Assembly: GCA_937860195.1 (NCBI GenBank) | Contig: CALMBN010000356.1 | Coordinates: 1 to 19,116, forward strand | Origin: an uncultured Novosphingobium sp. | GTDB lineage: Bacteria > Pseudomonadota > Alphaproteobacteria > Sphingomonadales > Sphingomonadaceae | Reading direction: 5' to 3' | Length of the DNA stretch: 19,116 nt | Part shown: positions 15,301 to 19,116 of the stretch, piece after piece | Position numbering within the stretch: the first letter of the stretch is position 1 | Layout: every line of letters starts with the position of its first letter | The notes under the pieces: generated by a model | The model's input: the letters and a program-made list of their open reading frames with translations, nothing else | Database searches by the model: none | Told to the model about the DNA's origin: nothing | Program-made: the position numbers and the translations under genes

Positions 15301-16368
15301 TCATCCTCCGTATCCATAGTAAGACCCAAAGCGGCGACCGCTTGGGCTGAAATGGACGGCATTCAACAAGAGCTGGATGTTGGGGCATCCCGACAACAGC
15401 GAAATGGCATCTTCCAATGCGCTTTGTCCGGTTCGATCGGCCCGGGCCACCAGCACGGCCTGACCAACATATTTCGCTAGCTCTGCGGCTGGCGAAGCTG
15501 CCAGCGCAGGCGGAGAATCAAAGATCACGATCCGGTGCGGCGCCCCCTGAGTCAGGCGGTCGAGCACAGTATCTGTGCGTGAGCTTGAGAGGTATTCGCT
15601 GTCCGAAGTCGTCGCGTTACCCGCAGGCAGCACCCACAGTCCTGAAATGTCCGTGCCAATCACACAATCGGCGACATCAATGTCCGGATCAGACAATGCG
15701 TCCATCAGCCCAGGCCCGCCTGCCAGGCCCAGCATCGAGAGCACCGAAGGATTGGCAAAATCAGCGTCGACCAGCAGAACTTCGCTTTCCTTCTCGGCAG
15801 CGATGGCCAGCGCAAGATTGACCGACGTGAAGCTTTTGCCTTCGCCCGGATGGGGTGAGCAGACGAGAATACGCTGCGCGTTCGGACCCATTCCCTGCTG
15901 GCAAAGCTGGGCCGCGTTGAGAAGAAGCTGACGCTTCACGATCCGGATTTCTTCGAGCAGACCGGTGACTGTGCCCTCGGGCACGATCAATCCCTGATCG
16001 CGGAGATGCTGGCGGTTAACGGGGTAACGCGCGCCCTGGAACCGAACCGGCACTGCAGTTGGCGCTGCAAGGTTGCGATTCGTCGCAACTGGCGGCGTGG
16101 TCACCTCAGGTTCGATGGCTTCGAACTCTGGCCCGGCAACTGCACGCGCTGCTACAGCTTCAGCAACCGGAGGATCCCCAGCCTCTTCCACCGCCTCATC
16201 GGCGCGGCGATAGCGGCGGTGCCTGGAGGTTGGCGGAATCAGGTCATCGGGGATCGGGGCCGGCGCAAAGCCGACCAGATCGTAGCTTCGCACGACCCGT
16301 TCAAGCAGGCTTTCAGCAGGATTGGCCTTGGCTTCGCGAGGCACAGGGATTTGCTCTTGCTTGGTCAC
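15301..16368 (-). CDS. XrtA-system tyrosine autokinase (BY-kinase)
   Basis: This is a 355-residue cytoplasmic bacterial tyrosine kinase of the Wzc/CapB type (TIGR03018-like) that pairs with the chain-length determinant to control polymer length and export. It has SPHPGEGKS as Walker A (171-179), VLLVDADF as Walker A' (197-204) and IVIFDSPP as Walker B (280-287). The tail SYYGYGG carries only three tyrosines for autophosphorylation. An N-terminal region of about 130 residues precedes the kinase core and is rich in Pro, Ala and Glu, probably a flexible linker. A longer frame exists from 16410, but GTG at 16368 is chosen because GAGGGG lies 6 bases upstream and the 10-base gap to the preceding gene is natural. 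The kinase is a separate protein from its membrane activator, as in CapA/CapB systems. Confidence 0.92.
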   Translation of the reverse strand: MTKQEQIPVPREAKANPAESLLERVVRSYDLVGFAPAPIPDDLIPPTSRHRRYRRADEAVEEAGDPPVAEAVAARAVAGPEFEAIEPEVTTPPVATNRNLAAPTAVPVRFQGARYPVNRQHLRDQGLIVPEGTVTGLLEEIRIVKRQLLLNAAQLCQQGMGPNAQRILVCSPHPGEGKSFTSVNLALAIAAEKESEVLLVDADFANPSVLSMLGLAGGPGLMDALSDPDIDVADCVIGTDISGLWVLPAGNATTSDSEYLSSSRTDTVLDRLTQGAPHRIVIFDSPPALAASPAAELAKYVGQAVLVARADRTGQSALEDAISLLSGCPNIQLLLNAVHFSPSGRRFGSYYGYGG

Positions 16369-16378
16369 TTGGATCCCC

Positions 16379-17896
16379 TCACGCCACCATGCTGCGCTGG
16401 ACCATCTCAATGGTCAGCAGCAGGACAAACACCCCGCCGAGCGCGCCAGATGCGGCGTAGAAATAGGTCAGACGTTTGCGTCGCAACGCGCGACCGGCAT
16501 CATTCAAGGTCGCGCTGATTGCCCCAAGGACCGGCAGGCCAAGCGCCTGCTCCAGCTTCGCTGTGGTCGCGAAAGTTGAGCGCAGCTGGCTCACAGCAAA
16601 AGCCGCAGCGACTCCGGCCCCAAGACCCAGCACCAGAACGCCCAGCAACAGCAGCGGCCGGTTCGGTGCAGCCGGACTGCGCGGTGTGGTTGGCGGATCG
16701 GTGACCTGGAACTTGTCCGAATTGTGCTCGGTCTCAACCTGGCCGCGCAATCGCAGCTCTTCGCGGTCTTGCAGCAATTTGTCGTATTGCTGCTTGAGCA
16801 CGTCGTAGTCGCGATTGATCCGCTGCTGTTCGGCCAGCACTTCGGGATTGGTAAACTGCTGTGCGGTCATCTGGGCCAGTTCGGTCTGGACCGAGGCCCG
16901 GCGCGAGGTCAGCGATTGAACATTTGCCTGGCGCTCCGCCTTGATCGACTCAAGCGATGAGTAGGCCGGGTTCGGCACGCCGCCGCCGCCGCTTTCGGCT
17001 GCCGCTGCCTGTTTGAGCAGGCCGACCTGGTTTCGCGCGGCAATAACGTCCGGATGATTTTCGGTCAGGCCGCGGCCGCGCAGTCCTGAAAGCTGGGCCT
17101 GCGCTTCGGCATAGGCACCGCGCGCGCCGCCGGTCGGCGTTGCTCCTTGCAAAGTGCGCGGCGTTCCGGCCAGCTGTCCGTTGATCGCGGCCAGAGCGCT
17201 TTGCGCAGCAGCCAGATCGGCATCGATCCCGCGCAGTTCAGCACGCAGTGCTTCGATCCGCTGGATCGGCGAAGTCCCGCCTTGGGCCAGCGCCGGATTG
17301 GCAGCCTCGAACGCGAGCCGCTTTTGCTCGGCCGTTTCGAGTTCCTTCTGCCGCTGGGCCAGTTGCTGATCCATAAAGCCAAGCGAACTCGACATTTCAC
17401 CCCGGTTGCCGGCCAGGTTCTCCTCACGAAAGATATCGATCAGCTTCTGGACAACGGCCTGCGCAATCCTGGCATTGGCCGCGTCCGAATTGCTGCTGTC
17501 ACCATAGCTGGCGGTGATTTCGAAGGTGTTTTCTTTCGTATTTTCGATCTTGATCCTGCGGCCAAGGCTCAGCACCGCACTTTCCATCTGCTTGGAGTCT
17601 GTGATGTCAGCACCGATGGCGGTCCCGCGGACGACTTTTTCAAGGTTGATCGCGCTGGTCAGCGTTTGCTGAACCCGTTCGATATCGCGTTTGTTGTTGG
17701 TCGGAACCCCGGTCACGTCAGACAGGACATCGTCCAGTTTGACGAAAATCCGCGCTTTGGATTCGTAGCTGTTGGGGATCATCCCCACGACCAGCCAGCC
17801 CAGTAGGCACACGCCCCAGGCCGTGCCCAAGGCCAACCATTTGCGATGCCAGACCGAGTATGCCGCTGCGCGGAATTCGTCGAAGATGTTCGTCAT
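16379..17896 (-). CDS. XrtA-system polysaccharide chain-length determinant (Wzz-like)
   Basis: This is a 505-residue inner-membrane polysaccharide co-polymerase (TIGR03007-like) that sets chain length and activates the cognate tyrosine kinase. TM1 is at about 20-39, followed by the Wzz motif PNSYESKARIFVKLDDV. The large periplasmic part (about 150-395) is rich in Gln/Glu/Ala heptads and should form coiled coils (QQLAQRQKELETAEQKRLAF and the ADLAAAQSALAAING stretch). A Pro-rich segment PPTTPRSPAAPNRP (about 401-414) precedes TM2 (about 415-437), as is usual. Unusually, another hydrophobic helix (about 476-497) follows near the C-terminus, leaving only eight residues after it. AGGGCAGG precedes the ATG. 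It lies 24 bases after the export lipoprotein gene and 10 bases before the kinase. Confidence 0.93.
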   Translation of the reverse strand: MTNIFDEFRAAAYSVWHRKWLALGTAWGVCLLGWLVVGMIPNSYESKARIFVKLDDVLSDVTGVPTNNKRDIERVQQTLTSAINLEKVVRGTAIGADITDSKQMESAVLSLGRRIKIENTKENTFEITASYGDSSNSDAANARIAQAVVQKLIDIFREENLAGNRGEMSSSLGFMDQQLAQRQKELETAEQKRLAFEAANPALAQGGTSPIQRIEALRAELRGIDADLAAAQSALAAINGQLAGTPRTLQGATPTGGARGAYAEAQAQLSGLRGRGLTENHPDVIAARNQVGLLKQAAAAESGGGGVPNPAYSSLESIKAERQANVQSLTSRRASVQTELAQMTAQQFTNPEVLAEQQRINRDYDVLKQQYDKLLQDREELRLRGQVETEHNSDKFQVTDPPTTPRSPAAPNRPLLLLGVLVLGLGAGVAAAFAVSQLRSTFATTAKLEQALGLPVLGAISATLNDAGRALRRKRLTYFYAASGALGGVFVLLLTIEMVQRSMVA

Positions 17897-17920
17897 TGCC
17901 TGCCCTGTGCCATCCCGCGC

Positions 17921-18565
17921 CTAGAACGAGCTTTCCGGGATGATGATGACATCTCCGGGCATCAGCATGACGTTGGCCTTGCTATCGCCTTTGCGCAGCA
18001 GGTCACCGAGGCGGATCGAGTATTCCTTTTGTGTGCCGCTGGCTTTGTCGAAGCGGATCAGCTTGGCCCGGTTCCCAGCCGCGTATTCGCTAAGTCCGCC
18101 GACTGCGATCATCGCATCAAGCAGGGTCATGTTGGCACGGTAGGGCAATGAAGCCGGCTTTTCGGTAGCGCCGATGACGCGAACCTGCTGGCTGTAGGTG
18201 CCAGAGAACTTGTTCACGATCACCGAGACCAGCGGGTCCTGGATAAATTGCGATAGTTGCAGCGTGATATCATCAGCCAGCATCTTGGGCGTTTTGCCCA
18301 CGGCCGGCATGTCGGTGATCAACGGCGTGGTGATCCGCCCATCCGGCCGGACCTGCACCTTTGCGCCAAGTTCGGGGTTGCGCCAGACGAAGATCGTCAG
18401 ATCGTCAAGCGGACCGATCATGTAATCCTCGCCCGGGCCTTCCTGCATAGCCACAAACGACGCAGGCGGGAGCTGCGGACCGCTTGCACCCCCGGCACAG
18501 CCGGACAGCATCGTGCTAAGCATCGCGCTGCTGGCGAGCAGTCTGGAAAAGCGGTTGATCGGCAT
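17921..18565 (-). CDS. XrtA-system polysaccharide export lipoprotein (Wza-like)
   Basis: This is a 214-residue outer-membrane or periplasmic lipoprotein of the polysaccharide export family (TIGR03027-like), forming or lining the exit channel. The signal peptide ends in a lipobox, LSGC, with Cys23 as the lipidated residue. The Poly_export domain covers about 47-121 (YMIGPLDDLTIFVWRNPEL, then VRPDGRITTPLITDMPAVG and DPLVSVIV). A SLBB-like domain follows (about 126-205; VRVIGATEKP, MTLLDAMIAVGGLSEYAAG, MLMPGDVIIIPESSF). It is shorter than E. coli Wza (about 360 residues), as normal for this subfamily. CAAGGGA stands about 9 bases before the ATG. It appears to be the first gene of the tight gene run, with 175 bases upstream separating it from the decarboxylase gene. 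Confidence 0.94.
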   Translation of the reverse strand: MPINRFSRLLASSAMLSTMLSGCAGGASGPQLPPASFVAMQEGPGEDYMIGPLDDLTIFVWRNPELGAKVQVRPDGRITTPLITDMPAVGKTPKMLADDITLQLSQFIQDPLVSVIVNKFSGTYSQQVRVIGATEKPASLPYRANMTLLDAMIAVGGLSEYAAGNRAKLIRFDKASGTQKEYSIRLGDLLRKGDSKANVMLMPGDVIIIPESSF

Positions 18566-18740
18566 CGGGCATTCCCTTGAGAGTTGCCGTGCCGACGGTC
18601 AGGCATGCCCTACCCGAACGGCGACCCGGCTATTCAGGTCCTGCTATCGGTAAAAAGGGTGAATATTGCGTTAGCCTTATGTGCAGATTCGACGTGCAAC
18701 ACAGGGCAGTCCCAGAACGGGACGGACCAAGAGCTGATTG
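18566..18740. other. Intergenic region upstream of the export lipoprotein gene
   Basis: This is the only sizeable gap inside the leftward cluster. It holds two small inverted repeats near the decarboxylase stop codon (listed separately) and probably a promoter for the export gene. TTGCAC (18694-18699 on the - strand) could be a -35 element, but the matching -10 (GGCTAA) is poor. No ORF is convincing. Confidence 0.6.
18709..18723 (-). terminator. Small hairpin in the decarboxylase-export gap
   Basis: GTCCC (18709-18713) and GGGAC (18719-18723) form a perfect 5-base-pair stem with a 5-base loop. There is no T-tract, so it is more likely a pausing or mRNA-processing element than a strong terminator, if it is functional at all. 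Confidence 0.25.
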
Positions 18741-18750
18741 TTAAATCAGC
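18733..18750 (-). terminator. Hairpin at the decarboxylase stop codon
   Basis: GCTGATT (18733-18739) and AATCAGC (18744-18750) form a perfect 7-base-pair stem around a 4-base loop (18740-18743); two bases of the TAA stop codon (18741-18743) lie in the arm or loop region. With the second hairpin 9 bases further downstream it may reduce read-through or protect the 3' end. No T-run follows. Confidence 0.3.
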
Positions 18751-19116
18751 ATTTCTGCGGCCGGGCCGTGGCCAAGGAAGGCAGCGGGACTGGCGCTGGC
18801 CCCATAAGCCCCGGCGCAAAAAACCGCGACCAGATCACCGACCTCAGCCCGCGGGAATCCTGCCTTGTCGGCGAGCCGATCAAGCGGGGTGCAAAGGCAG
18901 CCGACAATGCTGGCTTCTTCGGCGACCGGACTATCGAAACGACTGGCTATCGCGACCGGATAGTTTCGCCGGATGACGGTGCCAAAGTTGCCCGATGCGG
19001 CGAGCTGGTGATGCAGCCCGCCGTCAACGATCAGAAAGACCTCGCCGTGGCTCAACTTGCGGTCGACAATCCGGGTCAGATAGACTCCAGCCTCGCCGAC
19101 CAGATAACGGCCGAGT
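18741..19116 (-). CDS. PLP-dependent decarboxylase, exosortase A system-associated, C-terminal part (5' end outside window)
   Basis: The last 125 residues of a fold-type III (alanine racemase/ornithine-diaminopimelate decarboxylase-like) enzyme are visible; the frame is open to the right edge, and the lysine that binds PLP lies outside. The visible part reads GRYLVGEAGVYLTRIVD, FLIVDGGLHHQLAASGNFG, VIRRNYPVAIA, VGCLCTPLDRL and the C-terminal DLVAVFCAGAYGASASP. The Cys of GCLCTPLD corresponds to the Cys that contributes to the active site across the dimer in this enzyme class, and the FCAGAYG block is the usual C-terminal substrate/PLP-contact segment. This matches the TIGR03099 branch found beside exosortase A. 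Its substrate is not established. A TTG at 19055 could be mistaken for a start, but similarity continues beyond it. Confidence 0.92.
   Translation of the reverse strand, partial: LGRYLVGEAGVYLTRIVDRKLSHGEVFLIVDGGLHHQLAASGNFGTVIRRNYPVAIASRFDSPVAEEASIVGCLCTPLDRLADKAGFPRAEVGDLVAVFCAGAYGASASPAAFLGHGPAAEMLI

Noticed and set aside
13562..15388. 608-residue version of the outer-membrane protein starting at 15388
   Set aside because: The extra 30 residues precede a perfect signal peptide, lie within the kinase gene and lack a ribosome site; GGAGG supports the start at 15298.
17147..17806. 219-codon open frame on the + strand opposite the chain-length determinant
   Set aside because: It mirrors the Gln/Ala-rich coiled-coil codons of the real gene; no independent support.
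5728..19116. PEP-CTERM substrate encoded within the cluster
   Set aside because: I read the C-termini of all proteins in the window; none shows a PEP motif followed by a TM helix and basic tail.
1..19116. tRNA or rRNA genes, CRISPR arrays, insertion sequences, prophage genes
   Set aside because: No cloverleaf-like sequence, regularly spaced repeat, transposase or phage-type protein was seen by eye; coding density leaves little room for them. A covariance-model scan was not possible.

Overview
The window looks like a chromosomal stretch from a high-GC alphaproteobacterium, most probably a member of the Sphingomonadales (Erythrobacter/Porphyrobacter/Sphingomonas-like). This is inferred from the type of TonB-dependent receptor, the ZapE neighbour, and the alphaproteobacterial form of the exosortase A locus, in which XrtA and EpsI are fused. 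No database search was possible, so the family names rest on motifs and gene order.

Left part (1-5263). The window opens with the 3' end of a ZapE/AFG1-type ATPase gene on the + strand. It converges, sharing a CTAG stop tetranucleotide, with a TonB-dependent outer-membrane receptor gene on the - strand whose plug resembles ZnuD-type (zinc) receptors. A 312-base divergent intergenic region follows. Next, on the + strand, is a membrane c-di-GMP phosphodiesterase with a CHASE2 sensor, a degenerate GGDEF and an intact EAL domain. Its sensor/membrane half is clearly AT-richer than its EAL half.

Middle (5264-5727). A 464-base gap holds a possible 13-codon ORF with a good Shine-Dalgarno sequence and a strong bidirectional terminator. 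It separates the left genes from the large leftward gene cluster.

Right part (5728-19116). Eleven genes, all on the - strand, form an exosortase A (XrtA/PEP-CTERM) exopolysaccharide cluster. In transcription order (right to left) they are: PLP-dependent decarboxylase (5' end off the window), Wza-like export lipoprotein, Wzz-like chain-length determinant, BY-type tyrosine autokinase, outer-membrane beta-barrel protein, ExeA-like ATPase, polysaccharide deacetylase, FemAB-like protein, TIGR03087-type glycosyltransferase, XrtA-EpsI fusion, and asparagine synthase-like amidotransferase. From the export lipoprotein onward the genes are tightly packed, with gaps of 2-24 bases and ATGA, GTGA and 26-base overlaps, so they probably form one transcription unit ending at 5675-5706. 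The likely joint role is to build, modify and export an extracellular polysaccharide and to process proteins carrying a PEP-CTERM signal at the cytoplasmic membrane. No PEP-CTERM substrate, no PrsK/PrsR regulator pair and no polymerase/flippase is visible here.

Several annotated starts were moved inward from the longest possible ORF because a Shine-Dalgarno sequence or a start/stop overlap supports the inner start. I see no RNA genes, insertion sequences, prophage genes or CRISPR arrays. I found no clear evidence of a wholly new system. The least explained items are the 13-codon ORF unit, the mosaic composition of the EAL gene, and the extra segments on the ATPase and the outer-membrane protein.
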